Under the pieces are notes generated by a model. The model was not told the DNA's origin and searched no databases. It saw nothing but the letters and a program-made list of their open reading frames with translations. DNA of 64,000 nucleotides from Pseudomonadota bacterium (GTDB lineage: Bacteria; Pseudomonadota; Alphaproteobacteria; Rhizobiales; Hyphomicrobiaceae): the NCBI GenBank assembly GCA_023405815.1, contig JAEXXM010000019.1, positions 8,329-72,328 on the forward strand, read 5' to 3'. A program made the translations under genes and the position numbers. Numbering within the stretch: position 1 is the first letter of the stretch; each line of letters begins with the position of its first letter. Of this stretch, positions 8,225 to 20,140 are shown one piece after another.

Positions 8225-9412
8225 ATGAGCGGCCATGGCACTTCCAGTTCGGTTGCGGTGCTGAAACGCACGCCGCTACACGGCCTGCATGTCGATCTCG
8301 GCGCACGCATGGTGGCGTTCGCCGGCTACGAGATGCCGCTGCAATATCCTGCCGGTATCCTCAGAGAGCACCTGCATACACGTGAGGCTGCGGGTTTGTT
8401 CGATGTCTCGCACATGGGACAAATCGCCTTGCGCGCACGATCGGGCAACGTGGCTGATGCGGCACGCGCTCTGGAGCGGCTCGTACCAGCGGACATTGTC
8501 GACCTCGCGCCTGGGCGGCAGCGCTATACCTTCTTCACGACCGGGGCCGGGGGGATTCTCGACGATCTGATGGTCGCGAACCTGGGTGACCACCTGCTCC
8601 TCATCGTCAACGCGGGCTGCAAGCTCGCGGACGAGGCTCATCTGCGGTCGCATCTCGCGGATCAGTGCGAGATCAATCTCTTGGACGACCGGGCGCTGAT
8701 CGCCGTGCAGGGTCCAAGTGCTAAGACAGCACTCGAGAAGATCGCACCTGATTGCAGCCAGATGGTCTTCCTGGACGTGCGCGCCACCGAAATCATGGGC
8801 GCGCGATGCGTCGTCTCGCGCTCCGGCTACACTGGCGAGGATGGCTTTGAGATCGCATCGCATGCGGATATCGCGCGCGAGATCGCGGAAGGTCTGCTCG
8901 AAGATCTCGCGGTCGCTCCGGCCGGGTTGGGGGCACGCGACTCTTTACGGCTGGAGGCAGGCCTCTGCCTTTACGGATCCGACATCGACGAGACGACGAC
9001 CCCGGTCGAGGCGGACTTGGCCTGGGCGATACCGAAGGCGCGCCGCCGCGGCGGCGCACGCGAGGGCGGCTTTCCAGGTGCGGAGATCATCCTCGTGCAA
9101 CTGGAGCAGGGCATCTCGCGGCGGCGCGTCGGAATTCGTCCTGACGGCCGCATGCCCGTGCGCGCGGGTGCGCCCCTCTATGCCGATGAGAATTCAGAAA
9201 GGCCCGTCGGCGCCGTCACATCCGGCGTGTTCGGGCCAAGCGTCAACGCGCCGGTCGCGATGGGGTATCTGCCGACAGGGCTTGCCGCTCCTGGCAACAG
9301 GGTCTTCGCCGAAGTCCGAGACAAGCGGCACCCCGTCGAAGTGGCCACCCTTCCCTTCATAACTCCGCACTATGAACGCAGCCGAAACCAGACAACGAGG
9401 GCGCCTTGCTGA
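8225..9412 (+). CDS. gcvT: Glycine cleavage system T protein (aminomethyltransferase)
   Basis: A 395-residue protein. KRTPLHGLHVDLGARMV and FAGYEMPLQYPAGI near the N terminus, LFDVSHMGQ, and SGYTGEDGFEI are T-protein signatures. It transfers the aminomethyl carbon from lipoyl-H protein to tetrahydrofolate, releasing ammonia. AAGGAG lies seven bases before the ATG. It overlaps gcvH by seven bases, which implies translational coupling. The C-terminal ~12 residues after ITPHY are an extension of no obvious function. Confidence 0.95.
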   Translation: MSGHGTSSSVAVLKRTPLHGLHVDLGARMVAFAGYEMPLQYPAGILREHLHTREAAGLFDVSHMGQIALRARSGNVADAARALERLVPADIVDLAPGRQRYTFFTTGAGGILDDLMVANLGDHLLLIVNAGCKLADEAHLRSHLADQCEINLLDDRALIAVQGPSAKTALEKIAPDCSQMVFLDVRATEIMGARCVVSRSGYTGEDGFEIASHADIAREIAEGLLEDLAVAPAGLGARDSLRLEAGLCLYGSDIDETTTPVEADLAWAIPKARRRGGAREGGFPGAEIILVQLEQGISRRRVGIRPDGRMPVRAGAPLYADENSERPVGAVTSGVFGPSVNAPVAMGYLPTGLAAPGNRVFAEVRDKRHPVEVATLPFITPHYERSRNQTTRAPC

Positions 9413-9768
9413 AATACACCGAAGAGCACGAATGGTTGAAGCTCGATGGCGATATCGCCACCGTGGGCATCACGGCATACGCGGCTGAAAAGCTCGGCGA
9501 TCTCGTCTTCGTCGAGCTGCCGGAGGTCGGCGCAAAGCTCGGCAAGGGCGACAGGGCGGCGACGGTCGAATCGGTGAAGGCGGCGTCCGACGTCTACAGC
9601 CCGCTATCGGGCGAGGTAGTCGCCGCCAATCCGCAGATCGTCGAGAGCCCTGGCGTGGTGAATAGCGACCCGATGGGCGCCGGCTGGTTTTTCAAGCTGA
9701 AGCTCGCCCGTGTCGAGGATATGGACGAGCTAATGGACGAGGTGGGCTACAAGGCCCTGATCGGTTGA
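9406..9768 (+). CDS. gcvH: Glycine cleavage system H protein
   Basis: A 120-residue lipoyl carrier. KYTEEHEWLKLDGDIATVGI opens the protein, and the lipoylated lysine is the one in ATVESVKAASDVYSPLSGE (about residue 60). It shuttles the aminomethyl group between P, T and L proteins. The only start giving a complete domain is TTG at 9406, with GAGG eight bases before; the nearby ATG at 9372 is out of frame. The TTG start together with the overlap with gcvT suggests expression tied to translation of gcvT. Confidence 0.95.
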   Translation: MLKYTEEHEWLKLDGDIATVGITAYAAEKLGDLVFVELPEVGAKLGKGDRAATVESVKAASDVYSPLSGEVVAANPQIVESPGVVNSDPMGAGWFFKLKLARVEDMDELMDEVGYKALIG

Positions 9769-9774
9769 CGTGCT

Positions 9775-12624
<2,850 letters not shown>

Positions 12625-12655
12625 AGGGGGCAACCGACAGGTCGGGAGCTTAGCG

Positions 12656-13627
12656 TCAGCCGAGAATAGGCATACTCTCGCGCCGATCGAGGTGCGTGAG
12701 CAGTTTTCGCCAATGCTCGGCGGCCCCATGCACAGTCAGGTTCTCACGCGCGAATCGCTGCCCCTCAAGTCCGATTTCCTTAGCTCGGTCTGGCTCGCGA
12801 TCGAGCCGGTCCAGGACCTCAACGAGGTCGCTAAAATCATTGCGAACGGGGATGTAGTGTTTCCACGGTATCAATCGTGGCCAGAACCATTCGCGCCACG
12901 GTCGGTCCTGCACGAGGACGGGACGGCCTGAATGAAGGAACATCTTCAGTCTGCCGCTATATCCGGCTCCCTCGATGTCGATCAGATAGCGGAAACGAGA
13001 TACTTGCTCTGGCATAGTCATCACGTTGCCCGAGCTGTTTCTACCAACCTGATCGAGGCGATCTCCCCGACCATGCCAGTTTCCCACATCGACCGCTTCG
13101 ATGCGGTCCGGCATCGACGAGGCGAGCTGAACAAATCTCTGGCGCGAGATGTGGACGCCCGCGTTGCCGTACCAGCCCAAGAGGCTGGTTTTTGAGGGCG
13201 CATCACCCGCAGCCGCCAGGCCTTCGCAACTCAAGGTGAAGTCGGATATTCCGGCCTCGGGCCATCCCCCGAATACAAAATCGGGAGCGGCAATATCTTG
13301 ATAGCCCTCGCACGCGCTTGCACCAAAGATAACGAGGGGCACCAGCAGACTGCGGCGTCGAGGGAGATCTCTCAGGTTCACGACGAACTTGAGACGTCGA
13401 GTGGGCACATAGTTGGCCTGCTGAACGATGCGCAGGACAGCATCAAACCTCGACTGAAAGGGTCGTCGCACTCGGCAGTAGATGCCTCCGCGGGGGCATA
13501 GAACACAGTAGGCCGAGTTCTGGGGAATGCGAGCGTAAGGGACGTAGCCATATTCCGTTGAACGTACGACGATTGAGCGCTGCTCGCCCGAAGTAGAATG
13601 TTGCGTCATCGTCGGGTGAACTCTCAA
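12656..13627 (-). CDS. GT90/CAP10-like glycosyltransferase
   Basis: Up to 323 residues. The C-terminal half has RYLIDIEGAGYSGRLKMFLH, then SGRPVLVQDRPWREWFWPRL and PWKHYIPVRNDFSDL, which is the sugar-nucleotide-binding half of the GT90 (CAP10/LpsA-like) family. It probably adds a sugar to a surface polysaccharide. It follows glf in the same reading frame with only a UGA and one codon between them. Starts are poor: TTG at 13627 or ATG at 13609, neither with a good ribosome-binding site. The third gene of a DUF707-glf-GT90 operon, it may use galactofuranose (inference). Confidence 0.75.
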   Translation of the reverse strand: MRVHPTMTQHSTSGEQRSIVVRSTEYGYVPYARIPQNSAYCVLCPRGGIYCRVRRPFQSRFDAVLRIVQQANYVPTRRLKFVVNLRDLPRRRSLLVPLVIFGASACEGYQDIAAPDFVFGGWPEAGISDFTLSCEGLAAAGDAPSKTSLLGWYGNAGVHISRQRFVQLASSMPDRIEAVDVGNWHGRGDRLDQVGRNSSGNVMTMPEQVSRFRYLIDIEGAGYSGRLKMFLHSGRPVLVQDRPWREWFWPRLIPWKHYIPVRNDFSDLVEVLDRLDREPDRAKEIGLEGQRFARENLTVHGAAEHWRKLLTHLDRRESMPILG

Positions 13628-13630
13628 AGA

Positions 13631-14788
13631 TCATTCAATGCGGGACTTGGGTACTTCGCGGCCTTCGTGAACCGCCGCAAGGTACGCCGCAGCGACGTCC
13701 AGCGCTTCGCGGATAGCCAGGTCCATGTCGATGTAACGGTATGTGGCGAGGCGCCCGAGGAACGTAACGCCGGCCTCGCGCTGCACCGCGGCTTGATACA
13801 AGCCGAGCAGCTTTTTGTCGTCGACGAGACGCAGCGGATAGAAGGGCACGTCGTCCTTTCCCGTGGCGTAACTGAACTCACGGAAGATGACGCTCGCTTC
13901 TGCAGGCCGAACATCCGCGTCCATGAAGTGTTTGTGCTCGGTGATGCGCGTCCACGGCACTTCGGGGCCACAGTAGTTGATGACCGGGTTGCCCTGGTAG
14001 TCTCCCTCGACGGTCTCTTTCTCGAAGGCAAGGGATCGATACTCCAAGCGGCCCCAACGGAAGTCGAAATACTCGTCGAGTGGTCCCGTGTAGAAGACGT
14101 GCGCATATTTCGTAAGGTCGTCTCGCCCGGCAACGAACTTGCGCCCCAAGGATACGTTGATCCCAGGACCGCTCAGCATGCGCTGCACGAGTGCAGTGTA
14201 GCCTTCCTTCGGTATCCCCTGGTGAGGATCGCTATAGTAGCGATCGTCGTAATCAAAGCGCACCGGCAAGCGCTTCAGGATGCTCGCAGGGAGATCGGCT
14301 GGCGAAACGCCCCACTGCTTTTCCGTATAGTGCTTGAAGAAGGCCTCGTAGATTTCCGGACCCAGCATCGAGAGCGCCTGCTCCTCGAAGCTTCTCGGTT
14401 CGCGGTCATACGTCACGGCGCGATGGCGAAGGTAAACGCGGGCTTCTGCGGGACCGAGCGCCGTCGAGAACAGCTGGTTGATTGTGTGCAGGTTTACCGG
14501 AAGGGAGAAGACGGTTCCGTAGCGGTGTGCCTTCACGCGATTGAAGAACGGACTGAAGCTGGCGAACTGATTGACGTAAGCCCAGACGTCGCTGTCCTTG
14601 GTATGGAAGATGTGGGGACCGTACACGTGGAGCAGGATCCCGGTGGCGGGATCGACCTCTGTGTAGCAGTTGCCGGCAATATGCGGACGCGAATCCCATA
14701 CGTCGACTTCGCAGCCAGCTCGTGCCAACTCGCGTGCGACGGTCGCGCCGCTGAAGCCCGCGCCAATTACGCAGATGTTCTTCGTCAT
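13631..14788 (-). CDS. glf: UDP-galactopyranose mutase
   Basis: A 385-residue FAD enzyme. The N-terminal dinucleotide motif is NICVIGAGFSGATVARELA, followed by HIAGNCYTE and GPHIFHTKD, and the second half carries YTEKQWGV and YNDRYY-like FDYDDRYYSDPHQGIPKEGY. These are hallmarks of bacterial UGM, which interconverts UDP-galactopyranose and UDP-galactofuranose. Its ATG overlaps the stop of the upstream DUF707 gene (ATGA), so the two are coupled. Presence implies a galactofuranose-containing surface glycan. Confidence 0.95.
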   Translation of the reverse strand: MTKNICVIGAGFSGATVARELARAGCEVDVWDSRPHIAGNCYTEVDPATGILLHVYGPHIFHTKDSDVWAYVNQFASFSPFFNRVKAHRYGTVFSLPVNLHTINQLFSTALGPAEARVYLRHRAVTYDREPRSFEEQALSMLGPEIYEAFFKHYTEKQWGVSPADLPASILKRLPVRFDYDDRYYSDPHQGIPKEGYTALVQRMLSGPGINVSLGRKFVAGRDDLTKYAHVFYTGPLDEYFDFRWGRLEYRSLAFEKETVEGDYQGNPVINYCGPEVPWTRITEHKHFMDADVRPAEASVIFREFSYATGKDDVPFYPLRLVDDKKLLGLYQAAVQREAGVTFLGRLATYRYIDMDLAIREALDVAAAYLAAVHEGREVPKSRIE

Positions 14789-15705
14789 TGGCCAGCTCTG
14801 AGCTCAAGCGGGCCAAGATTGGCCCCGTATCGCAGCGTGCGCCGCGCAGATATCCATTTCTTGCGCTGGATGGCGTGTTTTCCATTGGGCGAAAGCGCGA
14901 GCTCGGACTTATCCAAGCCGCGCAGCACGCCAAGAGCGAGACGCAGTTGGCCGGTGACTGTATTGCCGGCGAGATCGATCGCCGCGTAAGGGTTCATCTC
15001 CTTGTACGGGGCTGCCGACAGACTTGGAAACAGGCGCCGGATTTCCGCGAGGTCATCGGCTGCCGATCGGTTCATTGCGCGCATTTTCGTGGCCAAAGCC
15101 GAACCGATCGGACGTGTGTGGTGGACCGAAACCTCGTCCAATATGCCCGCGCGCCACTTTGGGTCGGGGAAGAGTCGGCACCAGATGAAGTCCAAACCGA
15201 TGCCACTCATGTTGGCTCGCAGCAGCGGGAGCACCTTGCTCAGGTGCCGGGCTGTCAAACATGGAACCATAACTTCGACCAGGTTTGTATAGCGAAAGCG
15301 ATAGAGTCGGTTTGTAAGCGTGTGATACCAGCTGACGTAGCTGTTCGGTGTGAGGCTCGGCTGCAGCAGGTCGACTTTGTACTCGGCCATCGCGTCGAAA
15401 ATTCGGTTTATCGAGGCAGCCGTCGCTGAAATGTCGTCGTCGGGAAGCCAAATGCGGTCATATTCCGAGAGCAGGTGGCCGTGCTCGGCGAAGAGCTGAT
15501 AAAGGCCGTCCCACTTTCCGCCCCTGTGGTCGATACGGCGCGAATTTGCGTCGCGGAAGATGTCGGGGTCGGAGCCATAATAGCTGACGATGAGATCCCA
15601 ATTGCGCGGGACGTCGCCAGAGAGCCAGCCGGGATGGAGCGACTTATCGCCTGCGCGGACGACAACCAAGTTTCGCGTCGAGGTGGGGGCCGAAAACGCA
15701 CTCAA
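14785..15705 (-). CDS. DUF707 family protein, probable glycan-related
   Basis: A 306-residue protein beginning with NLVVVRAGDKSLHPGWL and WDLIVSYYG, the signature of DUF707 (PF05212). The IWLPDDDISATAASINRIFD motif has acidic residues reminiscent of a DxD site of GT-A glycosyltransferases. Function is not established for the family. It is first in an operon with glf (4-base overlap) and a GT90-like gene, which points to polysaccharide synthesis. No signal peptide or membrane helix is evident. Confidence 0.8.
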   Translation of the reverse strand: MSAFSAPTSTRNLVVVRAGDKSLHPGWLSGDVPRNWDLIVSYYGSDPDIFRDANSRRIDHRGGKWDGLYQLFAEHGHLLSEYDRIWLPDDDISATAASINRIFDAMAEYKVDLLQPSLTPNSYVSWYHTLTNRLYRFRYTNLVEVMVPCLTARHLSKVLPLLRANMSGIGLDFIWCRLFPDPKWRAGILDEVSVHHTRPIGSALATKMRAMNRSAADDLAEIRRLFPSLSAAPYKEMNPYAAIDLAGNTVTGQLRLALGVLRGLDKSELALSPNGKHAIQRKKWISARRTLRYGANLGPLELRAGQ

Positions 15706-15995
15706 GACTTACCTCGCAGGCGGTGGCGTCAATCCCAGGGTCAGATTGGATGGGGACTTGCCGTCGACCGCTACCCCAACAGCTCGGCGAGGGTGTGGTC
15801 GAGTGAATGGAAAGTCAATGAGAAGGGTCGATGTTCGTTACCTGCCGGCGGCGAAGCCAGTGCTGCCGATTCCGCCGCCGCGGCCCGGGAGGGCATGCTT
15901 GCGGGCGGGTGATTGACGAGGGCGCCTCGGTCTGATCTGGTCAGCATCCCCAAGAGGAGAGGCTCGGCCGTCGCGGCTGCCGGCCTGCGAGGCCC

Positions 15996-17294
15996 GTGCT
16001 CGAAATCTTCATCGTCGTGTTTCTCGTCGTCCTCAACGGCGTCTTCGCGCTGTCCGAGCTGGCGATCGTCTCCGCGCGCCGCTCCAAGCTGAAAGCGCTC
16101 GCCAAATCCGGTCACAGCGGGGCGCGCAGCGCCCTTGCCCTCGCCGACGATCCGGGCCGCTTTCTATCGACCGTACAGATCGGCATCACGCTGGTCGGCG
16201 TGCTCGCCGGCGCCTTCTCCGGTGCGACGCTCGGCGTTGCGCTCGAGCAGCACCTGATCGGGGCCGGCGTGTCGCGCAACGTAGCCGAATTCCTCGGCCT
16301 CGGGATTGTCATCGTCGCCATCACGTATCTGTCGCTGATCATCGGTGAGCTGGTTCCGAAGAACCTGGCGCTGCGGAATGCCGAGGGGATTGCCTGCGCC
16401 GTGGCGCCGATGATGACGCTGCTGGCGCGGCTGGCCTCGCCGCTGGTGTGGCTGCTCGACACCTCGACCAAATTGGTCCTGCAGTTGACCGGCAAGCCGT
16501 CGCCGGGCGCCGCGTCGGTCACGGAAGAAGAGATCAAGGCGCTGGTCGGCGAGGCCGAGAGCGCGGGCGTTCTCGAGAGCGGCGAGCGGCAGATGATTGC
16601 GGGCGTCTTGCGTCTCGGCGACCGGGCAGTGCTAGGGATCATGACGCCGCGCACCGATGTCGACTGGCTCGACCTCAACTCGGGGGAAGCCGACATACGT
16701 GCGCGGCTGATCAGCTCCGGCCATTCGCGGCTGCCCGTCGGCGAAGGCTCGCCCGACGCCATGATCGGTGTGGTGCAGACGCGGGAGCTACTCGCTGCCT
16801 TGCTGGCAGACAAGGCGCTCGACGTGCGCGCCTACGTGAAGGATGCGCCAATCATCCCGGACACGATGGATGCGCTCGATGCGCTGCAGGTTCTGCGCGA
16901 CGCGGTGGTGCCGATGGCGCTCATCCATGACGAGTACGGGCACTTCGAGGGGCTGGTCACGCCGAGCGACATTCTGGAAGCAATCGCGGGTGTGTTTCAT
17001 TCGGACTCGGCGGGGCGCGAGCCATACGCGGTGGAGCGCGAAGACGGCTCGTGGTTGCTCGCGGGAGCGATGCCGGCGGACGAGATGGCGGACGTGCTCG
17101 ACATCGCGTTGCCGGAAGACGGCGATTATCAGACCGTCGCCGGCTTCATACTGGCCCTGATGCATCACATCCCGGCGACGGGCGAAGCGATCGAAGCGCT
17201 GGGCTGGCGCTTCGAGGTCGTCGATCTAGACGGGCGCCGCATCGACAAGGTGCTTGCGACGCGCCCGCAGCCGTTGCGCCGCCGCGTGGCATAG
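15996..17294 (+). CDS. CNNM/CorC-type membrane protein (hemolysin family, DUF21-CBS)
   Basis: A 432-residue protein with an N-terminal DUF21 domain of four hydrophobic segments (residues ~1-150, including GELVPKNLALRNAEGIA), two CBS domains (~205-330, with IMTPRTDVDWLD and HDEYGHFEGLVTPSDILEAI), and a C-terminal CorC_HlyC domain (~345-425). The family is linked to divalent-cation (Mg/Co) efflux or homeostasis. The old hemolysin name is misleading. The start is GTG, with GAGG just upstream. It is a single gene followed by a long hairpin shared with the convergent transporter gene. Confidence 0.9.
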   Translation: MLEIFIVVFLVVLNGVFALSELAIVSARRSKLKALAKSGHSGARSALALADDPGRFLSTVQIGITLVGVLAGAFSGATLGVALEQHLIGAGVSRNVAEFLGLGIVIVAITYLSLIIGELVPKNLALRNAEGIACAVAPMMTLLARLASPLVWLLDTSTKLVLQLTGKPSPGAASVTEEEIKALVGEAESAGVLESGERQMIAGVLRLGDRAVLGIMTPRTDVDWLDLNSGEADIRARLISSGHSRLPVGEGSPDAMIGVVQTRELLAALLADKALDVRAYVKDAPIIPDTMDALDALQVLRDAVVPMALIHDEYGHFEGLVTPSDILEAIAGVFHSDSAGREPYAVEREDGSWLLAGAMPADEMADVLDIALPEDGDYQTVAGFILALMHHIPATGEAIEALGWRFEVVDLDGRRIDKVLATRPQPLRRRVA

Positions 17295-17307
17295 AGCGGC
17301 AAATGTG

Positions 17308-17349
17308 CATCGGGCACGCGCGCGGTTGAAATCGCGCGCATGCCCGACG
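17308..17349. terminator. Long hairpin between convergent genes
   Basis: CATCGGGCACGCGCGCG (17308-17324) and CGCGCGCATGCCCGACG (17333-17349) form a 17-bp stem with two non-Watson-Crick positions and an 8-base loop. It lies between the convergent CNNM and OFA-transporter genes. No T-run follows on either strand, so it is a likely bidirectional barrier or mRNA 3' stabiliser rather than a textbook terminator. Confidence 0.5.
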
Positions 17350-17371
17350 GCTTCCGATGGGGTCCCCTTCG

Positions 17372-19063
17372 TCAGTGGAACAGGACGAGTGCCTTCTGGA
17401 CGGTGTTCCAGATACCCCACGCCAGCGGGATGCCGACGAGGAGCCAGAATAGCGTCGCCTTGAAGTCCAGGCCGCCCATGCCGATTCCGAACGAGCCCGA
17501 TTCGTGAGCGCTGGCCGACGACTTGAGCTTGGCCTGCTCAGCCGCGACGTCGGCCTCGCTCATGTGCCATTTATGGTTCACGGGGTGAACCAAGAGATTG
17601 GCGATGAAGCCGACCACGAGCAATCCAGCCAAGGTGTAGAAGATCGGGCCGTAGATCTGATCCGGCGCGATGCCGGCGGCCTGGCGGGTATCATGCATGT
17701 AGTTGACGATCACCGGGCCAACGATGCCGGCGGTCGACCATGCAGTCAGAAGGCGCCCGTGGATGGCGCCGACGAACTGCGTTCCGAACATGTCGGCGAG
17801 GTAGGCCGGGATCGTCGCGAAGCCGCCACCATACATCGAAGCAATGATGCAGAAGGCGCCGACGAAGAGGGCGAGGATCTTCCACTCGGCCGCGAGCGAG
17901 GCAACGATGTAGAGAGCGGCGCCGAGCACGAAGAAGATGAAGTAGGTCGTCTTTCGCCCGAGCTTGTCGGACGATGACGCCCACGCAAAGCGCCCGAAGA
18001 TGTTGAATAGCGAGATGAGGCCGACGAAGCCGGCGCCGACGCCAGCCGCCTTGGCAGCGAGCTCCAAGTTCTTCTTCAGCTCGAGGTAGCCGAGCTCGGG
18101 AGCGCCAGCGAGTGCGCCGCCGAAGGTCTCCTGGAGCATTGGCGAGGCTGCGCCGATGATGCCGATGCCGGCGGACACGTTCATGCACAGGATGAGCCAC
18201 AAGAGCCAGAACTGCGGGGTCTTGTGCGCATCGTTCAAATGCACGTTGTTGGACGTGATCATGCGGTTGCCGTTGGCCGGCGGCGTCCAGCCCTCCGGCT
18301 TCCAGCCCGCTGGCGGCAGGCGGTAGCCAAACGCACCGATGAGCATGAATGCGAAATAGATGGCAGCCATCGCCACGAATGTCTTCCAGACGCCGGGATC
18401 GGTCTCGGTCCTGAAGTTGTTCATCAGAATGGTGGCGAGGGGCGAGCCGATCATGGCGCCGCCGCCGAAGCCCATGATGGCCATGCCGGTCGCCATGCCG
18501 CGGCGGTCGGGGAACCACTTGATGAGGGTCGAGACTGGAGAGATGTAGCCGAGGCCGAGACCGATACCGCCGATGACGCCGGCGCCGAGCCACATCAGCC
18601 AGAGCTGGTGGATGTAGACGCCGGCTGCCGCGATGAGCAGGCCGCCGCACCAGCACAGCGCAGAGACGAGGCCGGCCTTGCGCGGGCCGGCATGCTCGAG
18701 CCAGGCGCCCCAAATGGCTGCTGAAATGCCAAGCAACAGGAAGAAGAAGGTGAACATCCAGCCGAGGTCGAACTGGCTCCAGTTGCAGTCGGTCGCGGTC
18801 AATGCCTTGAGCGTGCCGAGAGATTTCTCGGTGAAGGTCACGGCGCCGGCCGAACACTCGGGAAGGGCTTTGCCGTCGGCACCTACAAGCGTGCCCTGCA
18901 GCGGCTTCCAGAACACCGAGAAGCCGTAGGCCATGCCGATGCAGAGGTGGATGCAGAGGGCGGCCGGAGGGACCAGCCAACGGTTGAAGCCGGGCTTGGC
19001 AATGATGCGCTCTCGCGAGAGCAGTGATGACTCGGCGTGAGCCAAGCCTGCAGTACTGGCCAT
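17372..19063 (-). CDS. OFA-family MFS transporter (oxalate/formate antiporter-like)
   Basis: A 563-residue inner-membrane carrier with about 12 core helices and one extra C-terminal helix (TLFWLLVGIPLAWGIWN). MFS motifs include SPVSTLIKWFPDRRGMATG and FGRFAWASSSDKLGRK. The OFA family exchanges small monocarboxylates or dicarboxylates; the substrate here is unknown. Two oddities are seen. The loop between helices 1 and 2 is expanded to ~45 residues with two Cys (PECSAG and TDCNW), and the protein is about 150 residues longer than typical OxlT. The ATG at 19063 follows GAAGGGAA; the frame continues upstream to 19174 without support. Confidence 0.88.
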   Translation of the reverse strand: MASTAGLAHAESSLLSRERIIAKPGFNRWLVPPAALCIHLCIGMAYGFSVFWKPLQGTLVGADGKALPECSAGAVTFTEKSLGTLKALTATDCNWSQFDLGWMFTFFFLLLGISAAIWGAWLEHAGPRKAGLVSALCWCGGLLIAAAGVYIHQLWLMWLGAGVIGGIGLGLGYISPVSTLIKWFPDRRGMATGMAIMGFGGGAMIGSPLATILMNNFRTETDPGVWKTFVAMAAIYFAFMLIGAFGYRLPPAGWKPEGWTPPANGNRMITSNNVHLNDAHKTPQFWLLWLILCMNVSAGIGIIGAASPMLQETFGGALAGAPELGYLELKKNLELAAKAAGVGAGFVGLISLFNIFGRFAWASSSDKLGRKTTYFIFFVLGAALYIVASLAAEWKILALFVGAFCIIASMYGGGFATIPAYLADMFGTQFVGAIHGRLLTAWSTAGIVGPVIVNYMHDTRQAAGIAPDQIYGPIFYTLAGLLVVGFIANLLVHPVNHKWHMSEADVAAEQAKLKSSASAHESGSFGIGMGGLDFKATLFWLLVGIPLAWGIWNTVQKALVLFH

Positions 19064-19258
19064 AATGTACGTTCCCTTCCCCGTTCGCCTTATTGGGCGG
19101 CTTGTTCGCTTAGCCTGCCGCCTCTTACCCCTTTCATTGCATGGGTTTGGCGTCACGATCAACGCTGCGTTCATCAGTGACAGGCGCAGGCAGAGCGGCG
19201 GGCGAGGAGAGGTCCTCGGCTGCTTGTAGAATGGGCAAGGATCGGTGGGAGCGCGCGA

Positions 19259-19825
19259 TCAGGCCGCGCGGCCGGTGCCTTCGGCCAAGGCCGGCCCGTG
19301 GTGGGCCTCGACGCCGAAGGGAATGCATTCTACGGCGACGCGGTTGGGGCCCATGGTTTCAAGTGCAGCCAGCATGCGCCCCTCGCGGCGCAGGAACGCG
19401 TCGGCGAGAGAGACAAAGCGCCGGTTCGGCACGGCCGTATCGGATGCGCGCCGCAAAGCCTGGGCGATTGCGGTTTCCGGGGCTTGCGGGTTGAGCGCAC
19501 ATAGCGTGATGAACGCGGCCGCCGTGGAGCGGCTCAGCCCGGCGTAGCAGTGGATGAGGAGCGGGGCCTCGCGGTCCCAGCCGTGCACGAACTCGATGAG
19601 CTGGCCGACATGCTCCTGGGCGGGCGCCGTCGCGCCATCGCAGGCCTCGATGATGTCGTGCATGTCGAGCTTCAGGTGGCGCCCGGCGGTCAGTCCGGCG
19701 GGCGTGGGCGGAGCAAGGTCGGCATTGATGGCGCTGACGAGGTGGCTCGCCCCGGTCTGCATCAGAACCTCGGGTATGTGTCTCAGGGCGCAGACGTGAA
19801 CGGGGGCGGAAGGTCTAGCCTTCAT
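19259..19825 (-). CDS. Tyrosine/dual-specificity phosphatase-like protein
   Basis: A 188-residue soluble protein with the Cys-loop HCYAGLSRST (pattern HCx5R) near residue 99 and a candidate general-acid Asp upstream in FVHGWDRE. It therefore belongs to the cysteine-dependent phosphatases. Similar stand-alone proteins in alphaproteobacteria are annotated as tyrosine-specific phosphatases; the substrate is unknown. The ATG at 19825 is the start, as upstream in-frame sequence to 20041 has no coding character. It lies upstream of the OFA gene on the same strand with a 195-base gap. Confidence 0.82.
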   Translation of the reverse strand: MKARPSAPVHVCALRHIPEVLMQTGASHLVSAINADLAPPTPAGLTAGRHLKLDMHDIIEACDGATAPAQEHVGQLIEFVHGWDREAPLLIHCYAGLSRSTAAAFITLCALNPQAPETAIAQALRRASDTAVPNRRFVSLADAFLRREGRMLAALETMGPNRVAVECIPFGVEAHHGPALAEGTGRAA

Positions 19826-20063
19826 GATCGAATCTTTCCGATGCGAATGCGTTGGCGGCGGTGTGGCAGCGAACCATGACCGTTTCAAGAAGCCGCGCCG
19901 ATACTTAGGGCGGAGGTTCGCCGTGGAGCCGGATTGCTGGCCCGACAGGACATGGGGTCTAGCTGGCTCTTTGTCATGAGGCTGTCGCGGTCGGAACTGA
20001 CGCCCGTGATGGGCCGAAACGTGGGTCTGCACTCCCGACACGATGACATGCTGTTGAAATGAT

Positions 20064-20140
20064 TGGCGATCCCGGCAGGATTCGAACCTGCGACCCTCTG
20101 CTTAGAAGGCAGATGCTCTATCCAACTGAGCTACGGGACC
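20064..20140 (-). tRNA. tRNA-Arg(UCU)
   Basis: Read on the minus strand, the 77-nt gene starts GGTCCCGTAGCTCAGTTGG and ends CGGGATCGCCA, with encoded CCA (20066-20064). The acceptor stem pairs GGTCCCG with CGGGATC. The anticodon stem TCTGC/GCAGA encloses loop CTTCTAA, with anticodon TCT (20106-20104). The T-loop GGTTCGAATCC is canonical. Confidence 0.97.

Noticed and set aside
20064..20140. tRNA-Arg as an integration site of a genomic island carrying the two glycosyltransferases
   Set aside because: No integrase and no duplicated tRNA 3' end were seen in the following 3 kb, and the neighbouring genes look native in base composition.
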